Of a stretch of 64,000 nt of DNA, positions 9,660 through 21,944 are shown in pieces; position 1 is the stretch's first letter, and the number at the start of each line of letters is the position of its first letter. The DNA is taken from assembly GCA_036362985.1 (NCBI GenBank), contig JAYGXS010000001.1, positions 18,430,469 to 18,494,468 on the forward strand. The letters are read 5' to 3'. The stretch comes from Ligula intestinalis. Taxonomy: Eukaryota > Platyhelminthes > Cestoda > Diphyllobothriidea > Diphyllobothriidae. A model generated the notes under the pieces. The model was given only the letters and a program-made list of their open reading frames with translations, did no database searches and was not told where the DNA came from. Made by a program: the position numbers and the translations under genes.

Positions 9660-12020
9660 ACGATGATTTATAAGGCTTCAGCATAATAGGCTCTCTAATC
9701 GAAGAAGTTTGAGTTGCCATGCTTTGTTTTATCCTTCTCGTCTCCCACCCTCCTCCGGCCCCTTACGGTGGTCATCATCCTCGTCATCTTTTTGTGCTAC
9801 TCCTCCTGAGACTTTTACGTCTTTAGAGCACTAAGATCAACAGTCCGTCTGCACTGTCCTTCCATTAACTGCGGTGAAAAAACGCACTGCCTTAGTTGCC
9901 ATTAGTAGCAATATGCAGCTAACTCACAAAGAGTAGAAAATTCTCTAATTGCAAAATAAAGATTGAAGCGGATTGGTGGACAGTAAGATTTTTTGCTCTC
10001 AGTCGTACCCTACCTGCATTATTGCTCTCTCTCTCTCCCCCTCTCACACAACCACCTTCCCCCATACACAATTGATACATGGCGTCTTCGTTTCCATGGT
10101 TTTGCCCTCCACCTCCTCTACTAATTCTGCCCATTGCGGCTACAATTCCTTATTGCTTGACTGAGTTAGCTCCTCCTCGGAGGAGGAAAGAGAGCGAGAG
10201 GGACTGCTTATAAGAAAGAGAGGAAGAGCGGACGGGTGAGAGAGAGGGCGAATGATCCGAATTTCCACGTAGACAGGAGCACGAAAACGCGATTACGGCT
10301 GGCTGCTGGAGCTCATCATAAATCCTGAGTTGTGCGCACAATTTATGACTTTAATGGCAGACGGGACTGATTCAAATCCTTCAAAAAGCAAAAACTGATT
10401 GAGAGAGGAGGAACATGCAACCTTATTAGCCTTAAGTCAGTTCAGTTCAGGTAGATCAGCTCATTTTGTTCTCTGCATTCTAACAAGAGGACCACTGTTC
10501 GATGTGGTCCGCGAATGAACAGCTGCGTTTCCTGGGTAGATATTAAAAGCGTCCAAATGATCAGCTGACAGACAGTTCTCTAATCGAATACTTCTTTAGC
10601 GCATTATCTTAACGACAGTTAAAAATCATTACCTGTGGCTCTTAAGGAGGTTTTGAGTAGGTTTATTAAGTAATCTTGCATTATTTATCAACAGACAGCC
10701 TAAAGCTATGGAACTTTATGCATATAACACTTTTAAAGTTTAAATAGGTATGCCTTCACTCAGCTGCAAAAAGTAAATCCTTCATAGAAGGGCAATTTAT
10801 AGTGTATGCATTTTGTCATCGAATTTCCCTAACTATAAAATAAGAATATTCTTTGAGGAATGAGCCAGCCTTAGGAGTTTTTTCACTGTCTGCGCTTCTT
10901 CTTCAGTTACACTGCTGGCTCGTGTAAACTGAGTGTGAGTGTATAACTTGAAACAAGCGAGTAGTCGTTTGAAATTGTGTCAACAACTTCTTTGGAATGT
11001 TGGGCCATGCCGATGCATTTCTGAAATCCTATGTACCAAGAGGGAGTTCAAGGGCGGTTGCCTATATTTCCTTGAATCAATTTGACTTGACTTGACTTTA
11101 CTACACACAGTATTTGTAATCTATTTTGTTTGAGTGTATGCGTAAATTTGATGATGAACAGAAAGGTCTGACGTCTTTCGCTTTTTAGAAGGTTTTTAAA
11201 TAGGATAATATTTTTGAAACAACAATACCTTAACGGGAAATTTTGTCACACATATGTTGTTAAATTTGTACTTAATACACTGTCTTTTTAGAGGAGAGAA
11301 TGTTTCAAAACAGCTCAAAGGAGGATTATCCTAATTTTAGCATCAGTCATACAAGAAATACGCTAAACGTTACCATAATCGTATAAGCATTATGCATTTC
11401 TTCAGGCAGTACATTATACGCAAACCTTGCTGAAGAGGTGATTTAAATTTTGTGTTCAGTTTTCTTTACTTACTGCGCGTGACGATAACAGAAAAGACAG
11501 CTGCACGATAATTTGGCAAGAAAGTAGCGTAAATATTTCGATAAATGTTCAGAACAAAGTCTACCTATCATCAATAGAATAAAAGACTTTATTCCTGTGT
11601 ACAAAAAGGGCACTTTCGGAAAAAATAATTGCAGTGGAAAGTAAATTTTCTCTGAATAAGGGACAAGACAATTTCAATAAATAAATGAATTACTCTAACC
11701 CTTTGATGCCGCTTATACAGCTTTTATGCCATTAAGCATAATGGTTCTGCTTGAAGGTCGAACTGGTAAGTAAATACTTAGGCCTGCGTGATTGCAGTGA
11801 AAGCTGCAAGAACATAATGGAGATGAATGACATAAAGTCTCTTAATATCCAAGCCGCCTAGAATTTGGAGTGCAGGCTTTTGTTTTAAATGAAATGATAA
11901 ATTGATTTTATGAGCTGAAGAGTTTCAAGGCTGACAAAGGTTATCTAGAATAAAAATGGCGAGCTTTAAAGTCAAGAATCGGTGAACTCTGCAGTAGAAT
12001 TAAACGTGAGAAATTGATTT
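9660..12020. other. Noncoding; CT-rich and purine-rich patches
   Basis: A moderately GC-rich patch at 9730-10,350 contains a CT-rich run (about 10,020-10,060) and a GAGGAGG-type purine-rich run (10,170-10,250). It could be a promoter or 5' exon region. At 11,720-11,766 a short open segment is bounded by a CAG acceptor and a GTAAGT donor and might be a micro-exon of a plus-strand gene. The rest shows nothing readable. Confidence 0.3.
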
Positions 12021-12023
12021 TAG

Positions 12024-12551
12024 TTAAGAATGGGTGTAATTATCATGAGGTTGGATTGCCAGCATCAGCGGGACTTTATCTTGTACCTTCGATTCACAAA
12101 TCCACTGGATGGATTGCAACTGGGCACATTGGCCGATGTGGTGGGAAATCTTCTGTCAAACGAACGCAACATGAAATTACGGCAGCATTTGAGACTGCTC
12201 ACATACGTGTTTCCTGCCACAAATGCAAGGAGTCAGCCAGTATGGTTCCAGTCCTCTTTTTCTGAACATTTATACAAAAAAACTCGTTTGCTTGCGTTAT
12301 GGTTTGATGGAATTCCAAAAGTTTGTGCACCTCTAACTACTTCTTTAGCACGAGTTAATAGCAAATTAAAGAAGCCTGTCAACGGCACATACATGAGACC
12401 AAGTGACAGGCTATCTGTCGACCTTAAACTCACTACCAGTTCAACGATTATTGACCTGACAACCAGTATTCTAAAAAATAGCAGCAAAAAACAAAATGAA
12501 ATTTCAATTCCAATTTTCCAATTAAGCCGTCCTCGGCATCACGGCAATTAG
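12024..12551 (+). CDS. Unrecognised terminal exon with poly(A) signal
   Basis: A plus-strand frame of about 173 codons (ATG at 12,030) ends with TAG at 12,549-12,551, and an AATAAA follows at 12,607-12,612. A TTTTAG acceptor precedes position 12,024. The protein reads like real coding sequence, for example RDFILYLRFTNPLDGLQLG and FSEHLYKKTRLLALWFDG. It has several Leu-rich helical stretches, no signal peptide and a Ser/Thr-rich end. I do not recognise the family. It is best explained as the last exon of a plus-strand gene whose other exons lie upstream, or as a single-exon gene. A direct splice from the 11,720-11,766 candidate would not keep phase. Confidence 0.4.
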   Translation, partial: LRMGVIIMRLDCQHQRDFILYLRFTNPLDGLQLGTLADVVGNLLSNERNMKLRQHLRLLTYVFPATNARSQPVWFQSSFSEHLYKKTRLLALWFDGIPKVCAPLTTSLARVNSKLKKPVNGTYMRPSDRLSVDLKLTTSSTIIDLTTSILKNSSKKQNEISIPIFQLSRPRHHGN

Positions 12552-12629
12552 TGTTCTCGCAAAGCCCTAACATATTTTCGCGCGTTTCTCAGCCATAGAC
12601 TATCGCAATAAACACATTGTCAGAGGAGG

Positions 12630-14940
12630 TTAACCGCAGACTAAGTATCGGTAGCAGTGCTGCTGTTCACTACCTGCTTCGTTAGTTCGCTTCTCAACAC
12701 CTGGCTAAGGGCTCAAGATACCCAATTTGCTAGGTATTTGATCGATCGGGCTACCAAAAGGTTCTGCGTGCATCCTTTATATTTATATCAGAAAACGTGC
12801 ATAAAATCATAACCAGCGTTGTGGGGGCCTGGAAGAATGCCCAAATAGGCGTGCTCCTAATACATAAGGCTTTGCGATGAATCTCAGGATATGAGATTGC
12901 GTTTGAGGTTAATTTTAATCAGGGAAATAGGTATAATTTCTAAAATTTGATGGAAGAACAGTTTACATTCTGACTAACCCCGGTCTTTAAAAGGAAGGAA
13001 CCATCAGTTAACTTGTCATGTCTATAGGAATTCTATAGGTATGACATAGCTTTAATATAGAGCTGACATAGAGTTGATAAAGAGATGAAATACTAATGAG
13101 GTAGAGTTGATATAGAGATAAATTCTATGCCGAACTGAACTAAAATTAAACTAACTAAAACTAAACGAATAAATAAATTAAACAAAAACGCAACTCAAGC
13201 TAAAGCTATTATTCCGCAAACCATGCCTACTGCTACCAGGTAACTATGCAGTAATGCAATAAATAGGCTGAAGTGGACCCTCCATTTAACTTACCGAAAT
13301 TACGCAAATATTTCCTTCTTACCATTGTGAAGTCATCTTGGCATACACGTGTTTTAGCAATTCGTCGTCGGGCCAGTACAATTGTAAGGACCATTTCAGT
13401 CCTTTCAATTGTACTGGCCTGACGAAAAATTGCTGAAAACACGTGTTTGTCACCGAAATGCGATTATTTCAGTTAGTTTTATTAATAATTGATGAACATA
13501 GGCGTCGCTACAGAAAATCCGGATAAAAACAGAAAGTTCATGCTCTGGTTATTTAAATAAAGATTTTTTGTATTTTAAACAAGATGCAAAGGTAATTTTA
13601 CTAGCTAGAGAACTACCAGGCATTGATTTTAAGACGTTGATTCACCTACTAGTTAACAATTACATCAAACATGAAAAAAACTATGTATTTATATGAGCTC
13701 CATCAAAACCGATTTCTTCAGTTCAACAAACTTATTTATGGATGAATTTTGATTATCTTTAAGAAGATTTTAAATTAGTTAAATTTAGGCTGTTATCGGA
13801 ATACTACTTGAAAAACTGCCCTTTCATAAACACTGACCGGAACTTAGATTAATCGCTTTGGCCACTTATCTGGAAAACTATGATTTTCAGAAAATCTGGT
13901 AAATTAATTTTGAATTGACCCTAACATATTATGGAAATCCTCTCTGCAGATCTTGAAGTATTCTTTTCTCAGGTCAGTTTTCTCAATAACACGATAGGTA
14001 CAAACATTTGAGCTCCCTATTTGAGCAGTGACTAAGGATGCACATATTCAGCAAAAATGTTTTCGGAAAAAGTACATCGGCTCATTTTTGATGCCAAATG
14101 GTAGAAACAAGTAGGCGGAAAAATAGCATAATGAGTAGACAGTGAAGAAAGTCCTCAGGATTTGGGTACTTCAATTAATCTCTGCTGCTGGTAAAAAATG
14201 GAGAAATTGCATAGATCAGTCATTGAAATATGGACTACATTAGAGGTAATCGTCTTTAGTTCACATACCCTTTTATTGTTTCATTTGACCTACTGTTGTT
14301 TCAATTAACTTCTCCGAGCTCTAATCGGCATCTTTTGTAGATGTGAGGAATTACCCAGCACACTTAGATGGGTTGATTTCGGTACTGGCTACTGCCAATC
14401 ATCAGTAGGCTTTATACTGAACATGCAATAACAAAGATCGGATACAATGTATTAAATAACAAGTTATTGAGGGCCAGCCGGTGCTTAGAATATTGCTCCC
14501 TGTATATTCTTTTGGGAAGATAATATACTTGATGGCTATCAAAATGTCAATGTAAACATTATCAACTGCCATATTTGCCTTTGCAGGAAATATGGGTATA
14601 ATCAAATAACAGTGGTAATAAAGCCATTTTAAGCTAAATACGAAGCAATTTTAGGTTCTGATGAACAACAACTAAAAACATGTTCAAACTTCTTTTCAAT
14701 AAAACATTTGACAATACTGGTGAAGACTTGAATAGGAAAACTACGGTTTAGCGTCATAAAATATCAGGCGCTTTTATTTCAGTACAAGCGAGCACTGAAT
14801 GTTTATATGAAACATTTCTACGTCACTTATGAAGATTAAATGCGGCATGTTGGCTACTAAAAACTAGACGCGTTTGGATTTATCAGCGACATGCAAGACG
14901 AATATGAAGTCTCAAAGGGCTTCGTGAGCGGAATGTTGTA
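12630..14940. other. Noncoding apart from a foldback
   Basis: AT-rich sequence. A degenerate short repeat around ATAGAGTTGATA occupies about 13,030-13,125, and A-rich simple sequence follows to 13,180. The foldback at 13,345-13,446 is listed separately. No coding exon was recognised. Confidence 0.35.
13345..13446. repeat. 100-bp foldback (inverted repeat)
   Basis: Two arms of about 47 bases (13,345-13,391 and 13,398-13,446) are reverse complements with few differences, separated by a loop of about 6 bases. The arm ends are ACACGTGT, itself palindromic. The inner ends pair GTAAGGAC with GTCCTTTC. It may be a tiny MITE-like foldback or the stem of a structured RNA. No coding capacity. Confidence 0.8.
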
Positions 14941-14974
14941 GGCGGAGCACTTGAAGGAGGCAGCAATACACCCG

Positions 14975-15075
14975 ACGTGCTACTCATGTCTCTGATGACG
15001 AATCCGCGACGGATATCGAAACGTCAGACGAATAAACATATTGTCCCAGCGATCGAGTCTTCTTCTTCTTCTCAA
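14975..15075 (+). ncRNA. Hammerhead ribozyme-like motif (best preserved)
   Basis: Plus strand: GTCT at 14,988-14,991, CTGATGA at 14,992-14,998, a stem with TCCG and CGGA around a CGA loop, GAAAC at 15,018-15,022, GTC at 15,023-15,025, then AGAC pairing with GTCT as stem I. This has every conserved hammerhead box in order. Stem III is reduced to AC/GT with no loop, a minimal form known from Penelope elements and some retrozymes, thought to work as a dimer. The predicted cut is after 15,025. A CCAGCGATCG and TCTTCTTCTTC trailer follows at 15,046-15,072, as in the other Penelope tails of this window. No coding part of the element remains nearby. Confidence 0.65.
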
Positions 15076-15079
15076 GAGT

Positions 15080-15880
15080 TTGAAATGTTAGAAAGACACA
15101 GGCGAGGGCACCGCTACCGTTTGGACACTCGATGAATAAAATGCCATTTAAAGTGCATCCATAATCATGGCGGTCCAACTAGGTACACAGTTAAAGTTTC
15201 TGTCGCATCATCGGCGTATCACACACTAAGAACGGTGTTTGTGCTGTAAAAAACTCGAAATGTCGACATTGAATCAATTATGTGACTGGTGTCTGAACTA
15301 TTGGATGGCCTGTTTTCTGCTTGTAAGGGCCTGACTAGCTGGGTTTACAGTTTATTTTTTATACACGCACTACACGGTTGGTGGCAACTGTATCCAGGTG
15401 TATATGCACATTTCAAAGAGACTTCAAATAATTTAAGTTGAAATAGCAGAAAGCTCTGTTGCCCTACATGGCCTTCCCTTTATCATGTTCTTGATTATAT
15501 ATTTTCAGAAAAAGATACAAATGCTCCCATCGTACCTCCAAACAAATGGGGCCGTATGATTTACCATACTTATTACATATGTTTAGTATGGCGAGTCCTG
15601 CAAGCAACTTTCATGACAAAATTTAACTTGGAAGTTAAGCATCTATTTGGTTACGTTATTTTGATCTTCTGAATTGATTTAATGATAAGAAAGGCTTTAT
15701 TTCGGGAAACTGCCATCTAAGTTAAGGTTCTGAAGCAACAGGGTCACTAATTTTCGCTTAATCGTGAGAAGGTTTATGTCAAAGAAATGCCCAATGCTAT
15801 AAAGTGCGACGGAACCAAAGTTTTCATTAATATGCATTATGCTCTTGGAGAACTCCAAAACAAGTAAAAAAGTGTAAAAG
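15080..15880. other. No feature recognised
   Basis: AT-rich sequence between the solitary ribozyme-like motif and the small spliced gene. It presumably includes the promoter of the latter, but no core promoter element could be supported. Confidence 0.3.
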
Positions 15881-17595
15881 ATGTCGCTTTTGGGACGTAA
15901 AAGGCTTGTACGTAATTGCTCAAGAAGAAGTGATGCCAAGTTTAGGGAATCGCATTTAGTTACAGACTCACGAAACATGCGAACATGTGAACATGTAAAG
16001 TTTTATGCCATAAATTATAAATTTGTATGGCAAATTTTTTTGAACCGTACCGATATCTGTGACCGTAAACTTGATATATAAATTATAACTCGTGATATGC
16101 TTACAGTTTTCTGCGTCGTGTGGTGCTGTTCCAATGTTGAAGCATTGCCTGTCTGAAGCCGACTTCATGCACATACAAAAACTGGCAGCCAAAGGGCTGC
16201 CGCGTAAGTCGCTAGATGATGTTTGATATTAGTAAGGTCACAACCTCTAGAATCACTAACTATAGGGCAGTGCCCGGACATAAACGTCATGGGCAAAAAT
16301 GGTCCATACCGAAGCAAGATGACAATTTCATTTGTCGAAAAGTAAAAAAGGTACCATTATACGTTCTTTAGGGCAATTCTAAAGGAACATTTTGCAAGAA
16401 CCTCTCGATACATAATTACAAAAGAATCCGAGAATGCAGGTTTCTTCAGCAAACAGCTGAGATGAAGCCATTGTTAAGTAGAAAACTAATAAGAAACGTT
16501 TTCTTCTTGTTCAGGAATACATAAGTCGTTGGCTTTCATATTGCAAGAGCATTTTGTTTGCAATGAAGTCTTTTTATTAGACAAGCTGCCAAAATCGGCG
16601 AGAAGTAATTTCCCAGAAGGCATACCGCATCGACGCCGACTTTCAAGAACTGTCACCACCTTATGGTTTGGATGACCCTAAAGTTCGGAGAGCGACCGAT
16701 TTGGTGGTCGACAAAAGGTACCATAAAGAGCCATACCTTCGTCGGCATAATAAAATATGCCCTTGGTTACAAAAGCATTCAAAGACGTTGGATGTACACC
16801 GTCATGATGCGAGGTAACACGCCCGTTCATTGATCAAAGGAGGTATGATAATCATTTACCTCAGATTAAAATCGAATTGTTTAGACAAAAGTCTGCATTT
16901 TTGCCTGCGGCCTGCGGGCCATTTTTATTCCTCCGAAATCTCCAGGCGTTAATCAAATTCAAAATCTATTTGCGTCAATCGAAGGAAACGGGGAGAAGCC
17001 AGCAAAACATATTTCAATGGAGCAGAAGCTAGAGTTTGTGCTTAATTACTGTGTAAAGCAAACCACCTTTGAAAACTTGGTTCTCTCCCTGTCCTCCCAA
17101 TTTACGGCTGTTTTGGACCCTAAAGGACAATTTGCGAAACCTAAGTATGTTACATTTTTATTAATTATCCTCATTTTGTACTTTTATCTTTTTTTCCTCA
17201 ACTTCTTTCCATAATACAAGCACTTGAATAATTGGCCTGTCGTACAGTCCTTTTTTTCGATTTGCTAGTTCTTGATAAAATAAAACAATTCTCATTTAAT
17301 AAATGATACTTTGTAAATTAAAATGTGCTTTCCTTTTGATATGTTTTGATACTTAAACCTGATAGGAATTGCGCGTCGGTGGGGGATAACGCTTTGCGAG
17401 CTACAAGGGTTTTCGAAGTACGTTGACGGTGTTGCTTGCAGTACTCGCCGTACTGTATGTTCTAAAAGTCCAAACTGGCGTTTAGCTAATGTTTTTGCCT
17501 ATCAGATAGCTTTGAGGAGGTTTGGTCAACCAGAGTTTCCCCTGCATTCTTCACGTGTTTTTCGAAACAACTGCCAATTACAATTCTTTCGGTGA
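15881..17595 (+). CDS. Five-exon gene of about 188 codons, product unknown
   Basis: Proposed coding exons are 15,881-15,907, 16,107-16,203, 16,515-16,604, 16,946-17,144 and 17,442-17,595. The donors are GTACGT, GTAAGT, GTAATT and GTATGT. The acceptors are TTACAG, a pyrimidine-rich TTGTTCAG, CTCCAG and CTTGCAG. Every junction keeps phase (0, 1, 1, 2), and the joined length of 567 bases ends in TGA. The product starts MSLLGRKRL and looks soluble and helical, with SEADFMHIQKLAAKGLPRIH across one junction and a Leu/Phe-rich middle. The C-terminal part is basic, with PNWRLANVFAYQIALRRFG. No signal peptide, membrane segment or catalytic motif was recognised. Extra upstream exons or a splice site inside the last exon (GTGATT at the stop) remain possible. 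No AATAAA was noticed soon after the stop. Confidence 0.5.
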
Positions 17596-17599
17596 TTGT

Positions 17600-20500
17600 A
17601 ACGTTTGGCAATTTGTTGCAAAATGCAAAAACCGCTTTCTTACCAGCTGGTGTCCAGGAGGTCTCGTGCATACTGCATCTTCCGAGTGGAACACATTTTA
17701 TTGCTGCAAATAATCAGGCATCAATCGAAACCATTTATCATGTTGCTCTTAATGAACATGAAAATTTAGTAATTTGCTTTTGAGCTGAGGAGACCTATAG
17801 AAGAAACAATTATCTCCAAAATGTGCGTAAATAATCAAGAACGTTAATACACTGTTGAATTTTTGTTCGGTTGGAAACGTAATTCACGGACTTATTGGCT
17901 CATGACGGTGTCCAATACGGATTTCTATCTTAGGCCATCTAAAGAGGCCCTCATAAATATCTAGCTATTTTCTATGAAATCTTCTTTCCAACTTGCTTAT
18001 TCTACAGTCGTCGTTTTGATTGACGCACATTTTCCCTATAATTGATCTAGTAAAATGGTCTTAATTAAGTTATAAAAATGCCTGTATAATCTTTCACCCT
18101 GCCGGAACTCCCGTTGATGATTCAACGTCGAAATTGCCCACGCTGTTTTACCATCTCTAGGTAAGTCTCAGATGTACTGGTTTGAAAATCATACTAATTG
18201 TCCCATTAAGCTGTATTTGAGTCGGAAATCTCGCCTGTTCAGTCAATTCCTCCATTTTTTTATAAAACGCTAGCCTATCGCCTAAACAAATTTTCTTTAG
18301 GCACCCAATTAGATTCCGATAAATAAAACTGATTTGAATAAATTGCAACTGCACGTTATAGTACTCTGCGAGACTCAACTCCTGTAGGAATGGCTTGGGT
18401 AGCGGGAATCTCTTACAAATTTATGGTTGTAAATGCAATTTAATAAAACTCGCGAGTTTATAAGATTTTGACGCAGATGTAGTGCCCCATCCATCATTTT
18501 AGCTTTCGGGAGAAAGGCGGTAAGGTGGTAATTCTATCGGAAAGTATCATGGCATCATTTATCAGGACTACAAACTCGGTCTACATTTTGAAGACTGTGG
18601 TTCTGTTTTCTTTAAGGAGATCTACAGTTAACCACATCTGCAATATAGGTTAGATCCTCCAATACTTAAGAGTTGTGTAGTCATCGGAAATTGTTGCACC
18701 GTAGAGGACGTCAGTCAATGTCGCTTAAGACAGCTCTACACCAAACGCTGGACTTGGCGTTAGTTTTGATTTTCTAGGCAAAATTTTACAGTTTGCGCTA
18801 CTGTATCATATTTATTGATTCTGGTAAATAGAACTTGCAGCCTATAAGAAATCTTTTGTTTGTACCTGGTGGAATCTAATCTTTGATGTTTCGAAATACA
18901 GTCAGCTGCATTAAGGTAAAGGAATAACTTATTGGGTGCTTATTTAAAAATTTAAACATTCCGAGATTGAATGAGAAGTTTGCATCATTTTCAAACTTAG
19001 TAAATATGTCATTAATGTTTGCCAACAAATCGTTCTTATCTTGACAAAACGAATTCTGGATTATCTTCTCGGTAGTCACACTGACGAATAGAATAACTGG
19101 TCACCTCTTGTTGCAAAAGTGTTATGCGCGCGAGAATTTCAAGTACTGGGCGGAGTCTATGTCGCCGAAACTCATTGTCAAACTGGACTGAGTATGCAAA
19201 ATGTCATCCACAGTACCGGTAAACTCCGTATGTGGTTTCGTCTGTGGTATAACTGAACCCTAACCACTTAAACGAACTTGATCAGGACAAGCCTTGCAAG
19301 GAGTTTAAAGCAACCTTTTCCTGAAGTGTCTAAATATAATGACGTTTTCGAATAAGTAAGCGCTTAGAAACGTCATGCACAATTTCGATATCTTATGCAT
19401 ACAAAGTGCATAGACTTAAACAATTACTAAAAGCAACTCATAAACGACACAAGTACGAAACAGTTAAAGAATCGAAACATTTTGTGATGTCACTTCATAC
19501 CAATTCTTGCTTAACAGTTTGTCTTTACAGATTTTTTATCGAATTTTAACCAGATGGAACTTCGTTCTTGTTCACTCTTAAAATTGCTGGCTCTATATAC
19601 TTTATTGAAAATTGGTAGGATCTTAGTAACGGGAACGGCCGCACCAAAGTGCTTATCATATTATGCCTGGTTTACATGAGGGTCACAATGTACTGGGGGC
19701 ATTTTTCCAGAAAAAGAATTTCTTATTTAACGCGTTAGAATTTTGCACACGTTTCCTTATTGCAAAAATACGTATCGTAAATGGCATTCTTACTTCGTGC
19801 AAAAAAATTTGAAATGAACGCACATTCAGGTTTGTTTAGATAAGAGCAAACAAGAACTTAACCATAAATTTAAACCAATGAAAAGCAGCAACATATGTTA
19901 AAAGGATAAACATACGAGCAAACTTTTGGCAGGGGAGCAACAGTACAATAATTTCAAATCATGACACCAATATCAATGACTGTTTTCAATGAATAAAGAC
20001 AGTTATTTAACCTATAAGGCCTAAGAACGAGCAATGCAATTATATCAGTCGTTCAATTTTAACAGTATTACTAGGGTATAAAAATGAGGGGCATATTTTC
20101 AAACGCCGTAAAAAGAAGGAAAACAGTTTAAAAAGGTATAAAAGCTTTGCTAAATGCCAACAGTGTCTGTGCTCTTTTGCACACTCAGCGGTTTATAGCC
20201 TCCTCTTCACCATGTTACCAAAAAATGGATGTAAACGATGATTATCTGAATGACCAAATATCTATTTGGGGTTGGCTTTGATAAAAGTAAACCTACTACT
20301 ACTTATTTGTATTTTTAAGTCAGGCACGCTTGACGTTTCACTGACAGCATACTATGTCTTGGCTAAGCTGCAGTCTGGTGCGAAGGTTTACCTACGCACA
20401 GTTGCCATCGCACAAGACGTTAGTCACTCTACGGAGTAAATTCCGTGTTTTTCTGGAAGAATTTCAGAACTTATCTAACAATATAATATCAGGACGTCAA

Positions 20501-21370
20501 AATCTACCGACACGGCGTTGACCAACAAATTCTCAGTGAAGTTTCCAGTAGACTCATTGCTAACCATTCCCTTCCACGTGCTTCTTGACAAGGAAAATTA
20601 CAGGCAACAAAATGTCCCAATGGAGGAAGAAATTCCTGAAAGCCGAAAAAATATCAACCAATACTGCATATTCATATGCAAATTATAAACGGACAGTTCT
20701 TGTGATAGTTGAGATTGCATATGCACGCTTTTAGTTCCATGAAAACCATAACCGTAAAAGACCTAATTTAGCTTTCACCTCTTACAAGGACCAAAGCACC
20801 AAAGTTAGTGTAAACTTAGCAAATTCTTGGACATGCCTTTTGCTAATGCACGTTAGTGTCTACTTGGGTACAGCCAAGCTCCTTTTTCCTCTCTAGAAGC
20901 AATTTAACTTCCGTCCATTCTGACTGATCTAAGGCTTTAACTATAATGTTAGAAATTCCGCTCCTGTCGAACTTTTAATTTAAACCCAAATTAGAACATG
21001 CATATCTTAGGACCTCTGAAAGTAGAAGATCCTATTACTTCCCGGTCCAATTGTCTTCTTTCCTGTTGCAGAAATCTAAAGGCTGCCAGCCTACGCGGCA
21101 TTATGCACATCTGTCCAGGAGTAAAACCGGATTGTGCAACAAACTAACCGCCAGTTAGTTTACCCATGCGCTTTTTGTAAGAATTATGAAGGCGAGGGAA
21201 AAGAATTTTCATTCCCCATAGAAGGACTTTGGATGAAGAGTGTAAATATGCATTGCAAAAAGGTCTGTGTATGAACTTTGGGAGAATGTGAATTTCAAAA
21301 TTTACAACTGCAGCAACAGTGGTTCATAGGGGGTTTTTTGTAGAAGTCAGACGGCGATCCGGGCGTGCAA
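17600..21370. other. No gene recognised
   Basis: AT-rich, with only short random frames on both strands. I found no transposon motif, tandem array or exon with convincing splice sites. Confidence 0.3.
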
Positions 21371-21374
21371 TAAG

Positions 21375-21931
21375 TCAAACATAGCTTGTCCAGAGGTTTA
21401 CACTGGTTTCTGGAGACTGCCACGATTGTTCTGTAATCAGTTTCTTTTTCAGAGCCGACTTTTTGCCCGCTGAGCAGTTATCAGAACTTTGGGTTTTGCC
21501 CACCGGACTGTGCACTGCGCTAGCTGGCATGGACTCAGCCGGCCGATTGAGTACGAGAATGTAGTCCTGCGGAAGGACAGAAAGGCTGTTTTTAGAGTGA
21601 TTTGCTGCTGTGTGGTCGCCGTCCAATCGATCCGCCTCTTTTACATCTGCCTCGTCAGCGGAGATGGGGTAAAGGGTGCCGTATCTGTTCTCGGTAATGA
21701 AAGAGGGTTCCTCTAGTGGGGTGCAGGCCATCTTATAGTGCAAAACGTTGCCCGAGGTCGCTTGCCAACGACGTCGAGAGGGCTGGGAGGTACTTGTGTC
21801 CGTTAAGACAAGCGGGACGGCTGCTGAATGCTGCTGTTGCTGAGACAGAGGACAGGTGTCAACCAGTTGCCCATCACTTTCGCTCCGGTGGTTCTCCGTA
21901 ATGGGACGAAATTGTCTAGATTTGTCACGTT
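21375..21931 (-). CDS. Candidate cytoplasmic-tail exon, minus strand
   Basis: A long minus-strand frame follows a very good acceptor (pyrimidine-rich run then CCGCAG, AG at 21,933-21,932). It runs 185 codons to a stop at 21,375 and starts in phase 1. Its GC content is higher than its surroundings. The product is polar, with a Gln run, LEEPSFITENRYGTLYPI, an acidic patch and a Lys-rich SALKKKLITEQ near the end. It shows no cadherin repeat or membrane segment. Its strand, position 20 kb downstream of the protocadherin exon and tail-like composition suggest a terminal cytoplasmic exon of that gene. However, the protocadherin donor is in phase 0, so at least one intermediate exon would be needed. 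It could also belong to a separate gene. Confidence 0.5.
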
Positions 21932-21944
21932 CTGCGGAACGCAA

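Noticed and set aside
19360..19385. GAAACGTC at about 19,367 as another hammerhead
   Set aside because: No CTGATGA box or pairing stem I nearby, and the TCTTCTTC trailer is absent.
20330..20360. GACGTTTCACTG (minus GAAACGTC) as a ribozyme core
   Set aside because: The upstream box and stems are missing, so only eight bases match.
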